Position numbers and translations under genes: made by a program
Assembly: GCA_034336665.1 (NCBI GenBank)
Contig: CM067569.1
Location: 23,719,320-23,783,319 of the forward strand
Length of the DNA: 64,000 nucleotides
Direction of reading: 5' to 3'
Source: Luscinia megarhynchos
Lineage: Eukaryota > Chordata > Aves > Passeriformes > Turdidae
The notes under the pieces: generated by a model
Told to the model about the DNA's origin: nothing
The model's database searches: none
Seen by the model: only the letters and a program-made list of their open reading frames with translations
In this document: positions 31,465 to 43,884 of the stretch, piece by piece
How positions within the stretch are numbered: position 1 is the first letter of the stretch
How the letters are laid out: the number at the start of each line of letters is the position of its first letter

Positions 31465-33795
31465 GATTTAAATTGCATGCTGGCTTCAGCTCCCAGGGAT
31501 GGTGGCCAGCTGGCTCTTTTTGGAATAAGCAGTGTAAGCTCCCCGAGAAGCTTTGCCTTACCCTGGCTGAGCTGCTCTCACTTTCCAGCCAAGGCAGGTC
31601 CTGCTGGCACATCAAGGGTGCTCCCCTGCTTGTGCTGAGCCTTCACACCTGCTGGCTGCCTGGGCTGCTGCTGCCCAGCCCTCACATGGAGCTGATACCC
31701 GGTGATGTGATGAGTGGGGGCTCAGCATCCTTCAGCTGAGCAGGATGTCTCATGCCTTGAGCAGTCAAACTATCTGCTCCTCTGTGAAAACTGCTTATTC
31801 TGTCATGCTCACTGTTAGTTCCTCTTTGGATGACAAAAATCCAGATTTTTTTTTTTTTCCAAGCACATATTATGAACAGAAAAATGAGATTTTCATGATG
31901 GGTGAATGAACCCATTAGCTCTGATCTCATTACTTTGACTAGTGTCTCAGATGTGTTTAAAGTTAGCCTACTAGAGCAGATATGACCTTTAAGGAAGAAA
32001 GAATTCAGAACTGCTTTTTATCCTTAAACAGGTTCCTCTCTAAATACTTCTTACAAATTATAAATATTGGACTGTTTTGTTGATGTGTTTTGTCTTGCAA
32101 GAGGGAAAATTACTTTATTTAATGTGATTAAAATCTCTCACACTATTTTATAGTTATTTCTATGGAAAAGAATGTCCACTTAGTTTTTATGCTCATCTCA
32201 AGACAATATACAGAACACGGGCTGGAGTTACTGAGCTGACAAACAACATCAAAACACTGAAACTTAAACAAAGTATTCTTTTTCTGTTCTTGTGTCAGAG
32301 GCAAATCAACAGAGCATTTGTCAGAATTAGAACACAATTATAACATCATCTAATTAAAATTCAGTTATGGGCTTTCAGGTGATGTTAATAATATTCCTGC
32401 TCATACCTCCTGATTATTGAGAATTAACAAATCAAGGACAGAATAAAAACTTGTATCTCAACATTTTCTAGGACTTTCCAGAAATCATTTTATTGAACAT
32501 ATAGTATTAGTAAATTAGTATTATTGTAAAGTAGTTCTTTTAAATCTGTGAAGACTAACTAGAACTTGGCCTATTTGTTTTAACTAGTGACCATCTTGCA
32601 ATATCCTTCCCTAGCAACTGCTCTCTCTCTAGTTTCTCTGTTAGTTATTTGTTTTTTATTTGGTGTTGGCAGTTTATTTCAGCATACTCTAGAACAAAGA
32701 GAAAAGCCTATTCTGACATATGGGATAGTTGCTGGAAGTTATCCAGGGAAGCCTTCCAGATTTGAAGGGGTAGGAAGAGGAAGCAATGAGCTATACCCCA
32801 TAAGGGATTTCTTGCCCTCCCCAGGAAAAGTCAGAGCAGAAAATGCAACAGGTGATTTCTGGGGACTGCCAGTCTTTGTCACAGCCTCAAATGAAAGTAT
32901 TCTCACCATGAGGTGAAGGTGGAGGTGAGGAACAGAGCAATTTGCCTGTGGCTGTGCTAGCTCAGGCTGTGGTCCTGTGTGGCCAGGCTGGAGCACAGAG
33001 CCCTTGTCCTGCCCTGCATCTGGCTTCAGTCAATGTCCAAATGTGTCACTGTGTGTGGGGGCAGCTTCCCTGCTGGGGTGCAGTGGTGTCCTCTCAACAC
33101 CACAAAGGGTACACAAGAGAGACACTGAGGAAAAGGAGGGGAAGCCACAGGGAACTTGTGCATTATCTCTTAATAACCTCATAAGGTACCAGCAGTAAGT
33201 GCAATGGGAAATATTAATCCAGGCTCTGGCTTCCTTTCTGATTGCTAACCACTGGTTTGCTTTGTAAAATGCTAGAGGCAGTGGGTACACACTACCAGGG
33301 ATTGAATACAGGGCTTCATTGAAATGGGCAGTCAGTTTTAGTTATGTCATTGTTTCATTAAGGGGCAAAAACATCTGGAAACTGACAGAATACTAATTTT
33401 TATTCTTCTCACAAAAAAAAACCAAAACCACAAATTTCTTAAATCATCATGGTACAAATTCAGATTATGAACTGACTAAGCAAGTTTAAGTCTGAAGCAT
33501 TGGTTATATTCACCTTTCATGTACAGCTGAAGAAGATCTGACACTTCTACAGCTATCCCAGGTAGCATCCTTACCATGCTGTACCAGCAAATAATTGCCC
33601 CACAGCCCCCATTCACTTCCTCCATGCATTTCAACATATTCAAGTTGTCATCTTTGCAGATGTCCACACTAGGCTTTCCTGATAAACTGGACAGGATACT
33701 GGAAAGGGGTAGAGAGAAATGAAGGAAAAACACAGTTCTCCTTCAAGAGATTGCACAGGTTTCATTAGGATGATTGCTGTGTCCATGCAGACTCC
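31465..33795. other. Unique DNA, no gene seen
   Basis: No gene or repeat family recognised. The stretch 32940-33120 is GC-richer but without motifs I know. Open frames of 61-109 codons look random. Confidence 0.5.
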
Positions 33796-33798
33796 CAT

Positions 33799-33877
33799 GA
33801 ATCCAGAATTCACAGTGTGAATTGACAGAATCACAGAACTCACAGTGAATCCAGAATTCAGTGAATTGACAGATCAC
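33799..33877 (+). repeat. Local direct duplication, period 48 bp
   Basis: GAATCCAGAATTCA starts at 33799 and again at 33847. Each is followed by GTGAATTGACAGA and ATCAC. The second copy lacks about five bases (CACAGT...GTG reduced to CAGTG). It lies immediately left of a CR1 fragment. Confidence 0.85.
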
Positions 33878-33894
33878 TCATCCAGCTCAGCTTG

Positions 33895-34166
33895 CATGTT
33901 CCCAGAGAGAGAACAGAGGCAATGGGGATAAACTGGCACGTGTGAAACTCCATCTGAACACAGAAGAGCAGTAACTGTGGAGGTGGTAGAACACTGGAGT
34001 AAGTTGGACAGAGGGGCTGTGAAGTCTCCAGCTATTCTAAAAACCTGACTATATTGTATTGTGCAACCAGTCCTAGCTGTTCCTGCTGGAGCAGGGGCAT
34101 TGAGCTAGATGATCTCCTGAGCTCCCTGCCAACCCCAGCCACTCTGTGTTCCTGTGTCATCTCAAA
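33895..34166 (+). mobile_element. CR1 LINE 3' tail, diverged
   Basis: Plus-strand CR1 3' end, more diverged than the copy at 8.5 kb. Recognisable in order are 'agagagaacagaggcaatggggataaactgg', 'aaactccatctgaaca', 'agcagtaactgtggaggtggtagaacactgg', 'agaggggctgtgaagtctccagct', 'ctgttcctgctggagcaggggcattgagctagatgatctcctgagctccctgccaaccccagccactctgtgttcctgtg'. The last part is the family's typical end. Not coding. Confidence 0.85.
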
Positions 34167-34169
34167 GAT

Positions 34170-37100
34170 TTATTTCTGAAAGCTGAGGCTTCTTTAATTT
34201 TGCACCCCTGTTCACCCCTCTGTACAACAGTGAAGCCACAGCTCCAGCTCCCAGCACTGGCCATTTCCTGGGCACTGCTCAGTCCAGCAGCAGTGTCTCA
34301 TTTGGCCAATTTTCACTGGCCTCAGCAGCCATGCCAAAGCAGGCTAGGGATGCAGAGGGGCATTGTCACACAATGGTCTGTCAAGAACACCCTTAAGAGC
34401 TCTGAGCCAGCTGTTGGTGAGCATTGTCCCCAAGCCCCTGGTGGGGCTGCCCTGGAGAGCTGTCTGGCCCAGTGAATAATGGCCCTTCAGCCAGGAGTTC
34501 AGCTCAGGAGGGGCAATCTGGGGCTTGGGGAGAGGACATCAGGCTTGGGAGCTCTTGCTGCTGGTGGCTCACTCCTGTGCTCTGTAGGCAGTGGGGACAG
34601 GGAGGTTTGCTGTGCTCTGAAATGGTGATCATTTCAGTGCTCTGGCTAGTGTCACTCGTTGTGCTGCTGTGATCAGTGTATGGGCAATTGCAGCACGTGG
34701 CAGACATTACTGCCCAGAGCTAGGAGAGCTGGCCCTGTGGTACTAAACAAAATTTACCCTTGCACTGTGTCTGCCATGTACAGTCACCATTTCTCCATTC
34801 GAGGGCAGAACCTTCGTGCTGTGCCCTTGTTTGCTAAAGCCTCTTCCCAAACAGACAAAGCCTGGCATGCTTTCCCTTTTCCCTCTGGCACAGTGCCCCA
34901 CCCACCAGCATTCTCAGTGCACAGTTGCTTAAGGGTTATTTTCTCTGGGAGGTGGTTGTGTGTGGGGATGTTCATGTACACACACACATGCACAGAAGGA
35001 TGTGTTCTCCTAAAGAAGAAACAACTTTGTCAGCAAATTATCTCATTTCGGCTATTATAGTCCTCTTCAAGCCTCAACAAAGCACCCACACATGTTTGAT
35101 CAAGTCACTATTAAAGAGAAATATTGTGCTATTCTTGCCAACTGGACCACCTACACCTTGGTATCACTATAATTATTGTCAAATGTTATTGTTACAAGAG
35201 GGCACAAACTGTGTAGATCTTTCTTTAATATGACAGTGGCCAATTTAATGGAACATTACTGATTAGCAGAGCCAGTGCAGAATATGCTGGCATACCTTTT
35301 ACAAAACTTTATGTTACAGCTGAATGGATTACAGAACACCTCTTGAATGCCTAGTGGCTGGCGTTGTGCCAGAGCCTTTTAAAAAAATTGAAAATGCAGC
35401 TTGCTTTCTCCTTTTTCATAAAGAAATCTGAAAGCAGAAGCACTGACCTTGGCAAGCTTCTTGCACTAAGTTTTCCAGTAGGCAAAAGCACTATAAATCA
35501 AACCAGAATAATCCTGTGTATGTTTTTGTTTTCATGCAGGCTGCTAGGATTGCACTTAAGGACTTGATTTTTATTGCTAAAGGAATGTTTTTAAATCATC
35601 AGGACCTAGAGCGTGTTGTGAGTTTAGTCCAGATTTCATCATCATCTTTTGCAATTTGCCTAACGCCCTGGCTCCCATGGAAATACAATTTATTTCTCTT
35701 GCAAAAGTCATTACCATCTATGAGCACAAAGAAAGAAACCTGCAGAACTGAAAATGAGCAATAAAATCATGACAAAATCTGCTACCTAGATTCTTTCCCC
35801 TAAAGCAGAAAAATAAGATAAACAGTGCTTCTCTTTCTCTCTGAGTTATTATTAGTTCAGTATTATTTATCATACAGCTTGGAAATCTTAAAAGGTTACA
35901 GTTTATTTTTCATGCATGGCTTTGGGGAGCCTTTTGACTCTGCTGAGAATTGTAACATGACATTGTTTTCAAAATGAAAGCTCTGAACAGATTATTTTCC
36001 ACATTATCTAGATAATAGAGGTGATAGATGGGTCCAAGTCTAGCTGGTATAAGCAGTTGTAACTCATTTAAATTATGGAAATCTGCACCAGGAAAGAACC
36101 TGCCTCTAAGAGGAGAAGTCTGGAGGAAATGTTCTAATTCAAATTCATGCTACCTTTTTTTTTTTTAAATTTATTATTATTATTTATATGGACATAGCTT
36201 GCATTTAGGTTTATGGTAAAGAATATTAAACTGAACAAAAATGTAATCCCATCTCTTTGTGTTTTTTTATGCTAAACCACTAAAAGATATGTTCCTTAAG
36301 CCTGTTTGCAAGCTTCATCTTTCTGTGCATCCAGGTCAGCTAAACACATGCTTAGATCAGACGCAGCTTGGAAAGTCTGTGCTAGCACCAGTGGGACTCC
36401 CCGTGTGTTGCAGTAAGCTTTGCTAAATATTGATCACCAGAACATATATTTAAAAAAAGCTATAGTGCTTTCCTGATTGCAGGCTTCTGAGCCCCCCTAG
36501 AACCCTGTATCTTCAACTTAGACTAAACATATCTCTGTCCACAAACACATGTGTATATTTATATTTTCTTAATTTGCAGCATCTAATATTATTACTATGT
36601 TGAATGTATGAGCAAGAAGTACAGGGTACTGGTAGGGTTTTCCTTGCTCCTTCTCCTTTTTCTCCAGTTTTTCAATCCATATTTTTGATGTGTTGTTTCT
36701 GAGTTCTAGCACCAGTTGGCAAGGGCAAGTCCTCAAACCCACCCACAGCTGATTCTGTCAAAGTTTCGGATCTGTGGGGCTCAGAAACTCAGACACAGCT
36801 CTGTAGGGAAGGATCTTTCTCCATGCATTTTCTCAATGTGCTGCTGGCACTTATAAAGTTAATAATCACAGGTGTAATTAATGGGCCGACTTTACAATGG
36901 GCATTGTACAAAATTAACATTTTTATTCCTTTTCATGCTGTAAGTGAAACTTCCTTTTTCCCAAATTCCCACATGACAGGCAGATGTTTAAGCATAATGA
37001 GGGCAACCACACAATCTTTAGCCTAAGTTTTTTACTGAAATTCTTTTCTTTCCTCGTGAATCTTCTTTAGCTGGCTTCTTTCCTTTGGTTTCCCATCACC

Positions 37101-40100
37101 AGAAAAAATAAAAAAAAGCTTCTACATCCTTATGTATTCTGGGACAAGAGTTACACTGTGAGAAACCACCTGAACCAACATTGTGAGTCATGAAAATAAC
37201 AGCACTGAGGACTCATCTATTGCTTCATCAGCTGCATTTTACGTTTTTCTGTGGAATTGTTTCAACAGATGTATATCCCCTAGCTCGTGCTGTAAAAGTA
37301 GCATATTTTACCTTAGCCAAAAACAATTCCTAAAGTATTTGGCTTAAAATAAAAGTATCCTTATGGGGTTTTTCTGATTTAACTCTTCTGGTTTCAAAAA
37401 GTAGTTTTACTTGGATCTCCAGAGAAACAAATTGTACTAATTTAAGACCTAGCATCTAGTTTAAGAGTCTAATGGAGGAGGGAAAAATGGAGAACTATTT
37501 CTGCCCTGAAGTTGCCATATATGAAAATGAAAAAAAAATGTTTGAAACCAAGGCCATTGCCTAAAGTAGTTATACTTTATATTGTTATAATATAAGATTA
37601 TGAGGGGGACCTGTTTAGGGCAGATGAGGGTGGAGAGAGGAGAGACTCTTCTGATGATAGCAATATCAGATGAAGTTTAGGTAACCTGGGCCAGTTTAAA
37701 GCTGGCAGGCACCTGTAACTTCCAAAGATGGATGGTTGTGTAGCTGGGGGCAGAGATGTTCCTCTCTGGTTACAAGGCTTCCCACATCTCTTGGGGTGCA
37801 GCATGGGGAGGGAGCTCTGCCAGCTCATCTCACTGGATATCAGTGTGCATTTTCCTCTAAGTGTTTTTGCATGATTAGGAAAATTATCTCCAATACAGAA
37901 TATCCATAAAGTGCCCTGCCCAAATGTAGGCACTCAGCAAAATTTCTCCTGTAGCTTCTGTAAATAACACTGGTCCACAAATGTCTCACTAGGTCACAAG
38001 TGGTTTAAGCACTGCTTGCACACCGAGCTGGTAAATGCCTTACAAAGACTTAAGCTGGAGAGAAAAGCCTCTGGCTAGATTGCTGTCTTGCATATGCAAA
38101 TTTGGTAAGCACTTTTGCACCTCTTCCACAGTCCTCAGTACAAACTAGGTGGATGTTGTCTGCATGTTTGTGTGTTTTGGTGAGCTGCAGCATCAGAACA
38201 GAGTCTTTACTGGTAAAATACAGCTGCAGAGTTTTATTTAGTAGCACTTCTTGGAGATTGGAACTGCAGCACCAAATCTCTGTCTATGAATACCTGCATG
38301 TGCTTGAGCAGGAAATAGGTGGCCTGGTTCAGTGTACACCATCAGCTCAGCTGGCAGCACTCTGAAATCTTAATTAAAGAATTCAAGTTAGACTCTTGCT
38401 CCCAGCACACCTGTAGGAACACCACTGATGGTGTTACAGTGGTGGCCGTGTAACATTGAGTAGGTGAGCCATACTCTGTTTAATTTTTTTACTGTGTTCA
38501 TATGCATCCAGGGCAATTAATGAAATGAAAGGTATTGACCATGAAGATGTGGGTGGCTTGGGGTTCTGGTTGCTTGAGTTGGGTTTTTGTAATAATACAC
38601 AAACTTTGCACCAGAGCTCTTACCAGAGGGCACATCTAATAAACTGCACTTGATGCATAATATGGTGACATCTCAGCAGTACATCAGTATCTTCAGCCTT
38701 ACTTTGTAGATATTTTGGGGTGGGGGGTATGAAAGGCCTTGAAACTACAGCTGAATGTTTTCTACAGTGTGCTCACTGCCAGTCTTGTTCAAACCTTCAT
38801 TTTAGTCATCTTCTGCAAGTCAGGACCTCCAGGTTTGCTACATCCCCGTGGTGTAATTTCCTCATTCAAGAGACTGCACTGGTAATCATTTAAAAGACTA
38901 TAAACAGCATCAATGATTTGACAGGCTGCTAGCAAAAAAATATTGTGCAATTTATAATTTTATTGAGAGACAGGTATAAGTGAAGGTTTTGGGGGATCAC
39001 CCCAATCCAGCTGAGACATAAATTTTAACACTACCATGGTGCCATTGGATATAAAATATTAAGTGAGCAATGTTCGATGTGCACATGTCAAACCTGTGCT
39101 TGCAAATTTCCTTGCATAATTTGTATTAATTGGAATTGTTTAGCTCTTTTTTCAGACCTTCAGTTGTTATGGTCTGGTACAAACAGGTAGTGACTGCACT
39201 TCTGAACACTATTTAATCAGAATCATCTGATTTCTGCAATCTGCCCAGGTTATAATTTTATGGTAATATCCTTGAAGCTTTCTGGGTTTGTCTTACTTCA
39301 TCTGAAATTCACTTCCTTTTAATATTTATAGTCCTTAGTTAAATTAAGAGGTAAATGTGTTCTTCTAAGTCCTGTTTAACCACACTGGAAGTGTCTTTTG
39401 GGAAACAGTTCTTTGGAAAGGAGGGAAAGAACATCTTAGCTTGAGTAAAGATTATCAAAGATGGAACAAAAATACAAGGCAAAAATATACCATTAACATC
39501 CAGGTCAGTCTGGGGCAGAGACTGGAGCTATATCTGCATGGCATTGACAGGCTTAATATAATGAAATGGTGGAGGGAATCAGTTTTGCAAAATTGTTATC
39601 AGATGAGCCTCATTTCCAACCGAGGGTTTCTGCATGGTTCCTTTTAAATCTTCAGAGATACCATCTTTAAATCTGTGGAAATAGCTAAAAAGTATTTTAA
39701 ATTATTTGACTAATTGTCAATATTATTTTTTTAATAAGCAGTGTAAAAAAGCAAAATATGAAAAAGACCATCCTTTATAACTACAGGCAGACAAATATGA
39801 AAATAAGTGAGCTGGGATCCATGCAGAGAACCCTGCATACTTCAGCTGGTTCTCTAAAACATATGTGAAGTCCTTAACGTTGTTAATGCTTTAAAATCAA
39901 GCTGAGATTCTCACAAAAAAATTCAAGATTTGGCTACAGACTGCTTTTAAAGTTGGCTAAGGCTTCACAGTAATACTCATTTCTTTCTACATCATAGTCT
40001 AAAGCAGTCATTACTTCATGAGCCAATCATGCATGCCAGAGTGCACAAAACTAGAAATTAATGGTATCTGCTAAGCACCCTGTACTCTGATGTTGTACAA

Positions 40101-42220
40101 CATGGAAGAGGAGGATGGCTTTGAAACATTCAAAGTGAATTAAGAATAAGTCACTTGCTTAATCCTGATTTTCACTGAATTGTGAACAATTCTTTGCTGG
40201 CTATCTCACCTTTCACTTCGAGTCACAACAAATTCCATGCAAGGTTCTTACTTACACATCTGCTTAAAGCCAAACGAAAGCAGAATTCAATTAACTTTAT
40301 GGTCGAATCTGTTAAAAACCCACAAAACAAGGGAACCAAAAATTCAATCTGAGGAATGCATCTGATTCTCCATCTTTAACATGCTGTGATGTGTCTCGAG
40401 ATTACAGCACATATGGTCTGTAAAACCACCCACCATTTCAATATGTCTGAAATACTGAGTAGTGCATGTAGCATCACAAGTTAGAAATTAGGTAGAAGAA
40501 TGGATGTTAGTGTTAATCCTACAGAAATACAGAATTCTACAGTTCAGACTAAATATGTGCTCCTTTGTTCCAACATTGCACCCTTTGTTTCTCTGTTAGG
40601 CTGAGCTGGAAATTTCTCCAGGCAGTGGGTGCTTCATGCACCAGAGGTGCTGCACCACCAGGGCAGAGTCAAGGACAGTGTGTGTGGAAAACTCCAGCAA
40701 GAGGTTCTGAAACGAGTCACACCAGTGGCACCAGCTCTTCTGCTTCTTGCTATTCTTAAAAGCCTCTGCAGTCCTTACCTTGAGTATCACTTCAGGCAGT
40801 TTTGTGCACGAGCAGTTTTGCAATACTTTCATGAAATATGATATGCTATTATACCAGCTTAACACAGTCATCAATATTTCAAGTGAACTAATGTAAAGAG
40901 CTGCTCAAAACAGGTACTATTTACTGTACCTCAAACAGATGCCCTTCAATGGGATTACAGTAGCACAGCAATATAAAAACACTATCCTGATAATAATACT
41001 GATCACAATCACACTGATGTAAATCTGAGGACACCTCCACAGTCTTGTTTCCTGCACTGCATATCTGACAAAACAGAAGATATTTAATTCCTGGTCAAAG
41101 GAAGGTAAAAGAGCCAGACTTTGTGTCTCAGCAGTTCAGTGACACTGCTGAAATTGTCTTTACCAACCTGTATTTAACTCTTCTTCAATCATTCTTTAAT
41201 ATAAGTGGGAAAGGGATCCTGCTATTGATTGAACTCTGCTTTTATCCAATCTGCCTTAAGCTTGAAATAGATCTCTTGTCATAGAAATAATAATAAAGCT
41301 TTCTCACAGTGGAAAAGGGGGTCCTAGGTACAGTGGGAGTTTTTTGTTGCTCACAAAATATGTCAAATCTCTTTGGGTAGAAAATGGCACCAGTGCCAGC
41401 CTCCACACAGTGACAACTAGTGCTGCACAAATTGATGTGCCACCTTAATGCTCCAGGATTGATTGAACATTTCCCTGCTGTTAGTGTTTTTTTTATTGTG
41501 CTGTTGTCTTTCCTCAAGAGAACAGTGCTCCTAGCATGACCCCTTTTTCTTTGCACGTCAAGTGAAGGAAAATCACCCTTTGCTGTACTTGTGGGGACAG
41601 ATATTGATCAGTGATGCAAACCAAAAGTAACTCCTTGGGAGCAGAAGGCATTGCCCCAAACATTGGCCTGTGAAGCTGGGGTCAGGCTTCAGCCACTGGA
41701 CTTCAAGTTGTTGTTTTCTTTTTTTTTTTATCTAATGAGAAGCAGTATTTCTAATATATCTGTGCTACAAGGGAGCCCTGAGTCATCTGCCAGAAGTGAA
41801 AATTTATTATTGTCTATTATGGATGCTTATAACAAAACATTGATGTATGTCACAGTCTCAATGCATTTTCTTAACAGTCACATCTATGCCAAATGTATTT
41901 ATATTTCTGCAAGAGTTTATGAGCAGTAATACCAACATTTAATTTTCATAAAAGCTTTTTTTTCAAGAAAATCCCATAAAGCCTCATCACACACCACAGC
42001 TATCACTTACTGTGCAACAGATATTTTATGCTCAGTTTATGTCACTCCAACTCTTTTTAGAAAGTGCATAGCTAAACTCAGGACAAATCCCTTCTGCTGT
42101 GCTGGTAAATATTTGTTTGGCTTGTATAACATATCCAAGGTGAAAAGGTGGATGAAGCTTGAGCTGAGATAAACATCAAAAAGTTTGTGCATTTTAAAAA
42201 AGAAAATACTCCGGAGATAG
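34170..42220. other. Long unique AT-rich stretch, no gene seen
   Basis: Eight kilobases without a gene I can support. The 133- and 109-codon frames near 34146-35060 and the 111-codon frame at 37598-37933 show no known motif. At 35516-35764 an 82-codon frame runs through a CAG acceptor-like site (35539), but I see no convincing donor or family. A T-run and (TTA)n sequence lie at about 36155-36190. No LINE or SINE recognised. Confidence 0.45.
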
Positions 42221-42224
42221 AGGA

Positions 42225-42261
42225 TATATATATGTATATATACATATATATACACACACAC
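42225..42261. repeat. 28-bp perfect AT palindrome plus CA run
   Basis: Positions 42225-42252 form a perfect spacer-free palindrome centred between 42238 and 42239. It consists of alternating TA broken only by one G (42234) paired to one C (42243). It runs directly into (CA)5. Such sequence can extrude as a cruciform and is length-unstable. Short open frames of YIYIYI type here are artefacts. Confidence 0.92.
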
Positions 42262-42264
42262 AGA

Positions 42265-43440
42265 TACAGACAGATGATGTTGTACAAAACATTAATAGTT
42301 GTTTTCTCTGGGATTCAAATAAAAATTATAACTTATCATACAAGTCACTGGTGGCTGCCTTATTTTAAAAAAATTAAAAATTGTAGTTCTTGGTGAAATG
42401 CCACCACAGCTAAGTGCCACAGCATGAATTCTGCTATAAGTATACTTTCTGAAAAATGCTCAAAAACAGTTGTAACATTTGTAACTACATTTATGTAGAA
42501 CCTTTAAGCATCTGAAGCATTTTGCTGATGTCTGCTGTCCAGTTAGGCTTTTTTCTCCCATGAATGGTTCCTACTTGCACAAAGATTTTTCTCTATAGAA
42601 AAATACCAAAATATTGTCACTGCTATCATCAGTTGTCATTAATCCTTTGTAGGCAGTCAAGATACTTATAAAAGTACACAATCCAAACAACAATGAATAC
42701 TTATGATTGCTTAAATTTGCTTTCTACAGATTCTTGCAGTCATCTGAGGTCTAATATTCATAGAAAGATTTTTAGGGAGTGCTATTGTAGAAAAGAAATT
42801 AATTCCATTCCATTCCATTTGCCATGAGGACAGAATAGTGCTTCCTTTTGATGTGGATTTTTTTTCTCTAATTTTCTTTCAAATCTAGCTCCTTTTTATT
42901 TTAAATTTTCTTGCTGATAAGCAGTCTTTACATCTTATAAGTTGTGGCACCCATCAACTAATTTGTATGGTAGTTTTCCCTCTTCTAACTGGGAGGCAGT
43001 TATTGTACTTTTCTAACAGAAAAAGGATGACTAGGGATGGGTGAAAACAAGGAATAAAATGGTGATCAGCCTGTGTTCATGGTCATAAAAAATGAATATA
43101 TGGTTTTGTGTCCAAGTGAGAGAGCTAACAGAGATTCCAGACAGGAGTTGAACAAACACAATGCTCTTTGTGAATATAAATTTAGAGAGGGTCAGAAGGC
43201 TGTACAAAGTGAACAGCCATTCACAGTTCAAGCATTTTTTTCTCTAACACTGTCAGTACAACATTTAACCAGCTTTGCACTTACAAAGTAATTCAGTGCT
43301 GATGCTTTGCCTCTTAGAGGATGGAAGATATTTTTGCTGTCATTTGCCTGAGATGGTACTATTTCCTGGTGCTTTAAAGTAAATAATTTATTGTAGCCTG
43401 GGGCTTTCAGTCTAAGACTTTTCATATATGATACACTACT
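42265..43440. other. Unique AT-rich DNA, no gene seen
   Basis: Nothing recognisable apart from three ATTCC pentamers in tandem at 42802-42816. Open frames are 65-72 codons and look random. Confidence 0.5.
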
Positions 43441-43443
43441 TAC

Positions 43444-43525
43444 CTTAGCATTGCTGTTTATGTATTTACATTGCTCTCATCTCAGTGGCTCTCAGGCTCC
43501 TGTGTACCAACATGTCTTCCACTCC
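43444..43525 (-). other. Candidate non-coding exon, 82 nt
   Basis: On the minus strand a good acceptor (CACTCCTCCTCTGCAG, plus positions 43526-43541) and a consensus donor (GCTAAG/GTAAGT, GT at plus positions 43442-43443) bracket 82 nt. All three frames between them contain a stop, so it would be non-coding, untranslated, or contain a terminal stop. Chance pairing of splice-like sites is common in vertebrate DNA. Its interest is that a cluster of homeodomain- and octamer-like motifs lies just upstream. Confidence 0.2.
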
Positions 43526-43549
43526 CTGCAGAGGAGGAGTGTAAGTCAT

Positions 43550-43880
43550 TAATGCTTCTGTATCCCTGATGATTTTATTAAATGAAGTTTAATTACTTCC
43601 ATTGCTTTTGTATAACATAATCTAGTGCTCATTTGCTCTATTATTAACATTCAGAGGAATTAAAATAGGGTGCATTTGCATCAGTACACATTGAGCATGA
43701 TGTAAGGCCAGGCGTAATTAATTTCTCTCGCTTACAGCTATAGAGATTGTTAATTTTAAAAAAATAAGGCAATATGTAGGATTTGATTTTTATTTGCATT
43801 AGATTACTTATCACTCTGGAGCTGTAAATCAGCATTCTGGTTAAAGTCTTTCTATTTTTACTTCTGAGCACTGTTTACCA
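43550..43880. promoter_or_regulatory. Possible conserved regulatory element (motif cluster)
   Basis: Unique, non-repetitive AT-rich sequence with two exact octamer motifs ATTTGCAT (43674-43681 and 43792-43799) and a near match ATTTGCTC (43631-43638). A palindromic homeodomain core TAATTA lies at 43715-43720 inside GCGTAATTAATT. Octamer and TAATTA motifs are bound by POU and homeodomain factors, and such clusters are typical of developmental enhancers in gene deserts. In AT-rich DNA these motifs also occur by chance, and I cannot test conservation. The 75-codon minus-strand frame here is not protein-like. Confidence 0.3.
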
Positions 43881-43884
43881 GAGT

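Noticed and set aside
35516..35764. 82-codon frame passing a CAG acceptor-like site
   Set aside because: No convincing donor and no recognisable protein family; consistent with chance in a 64-kb window.
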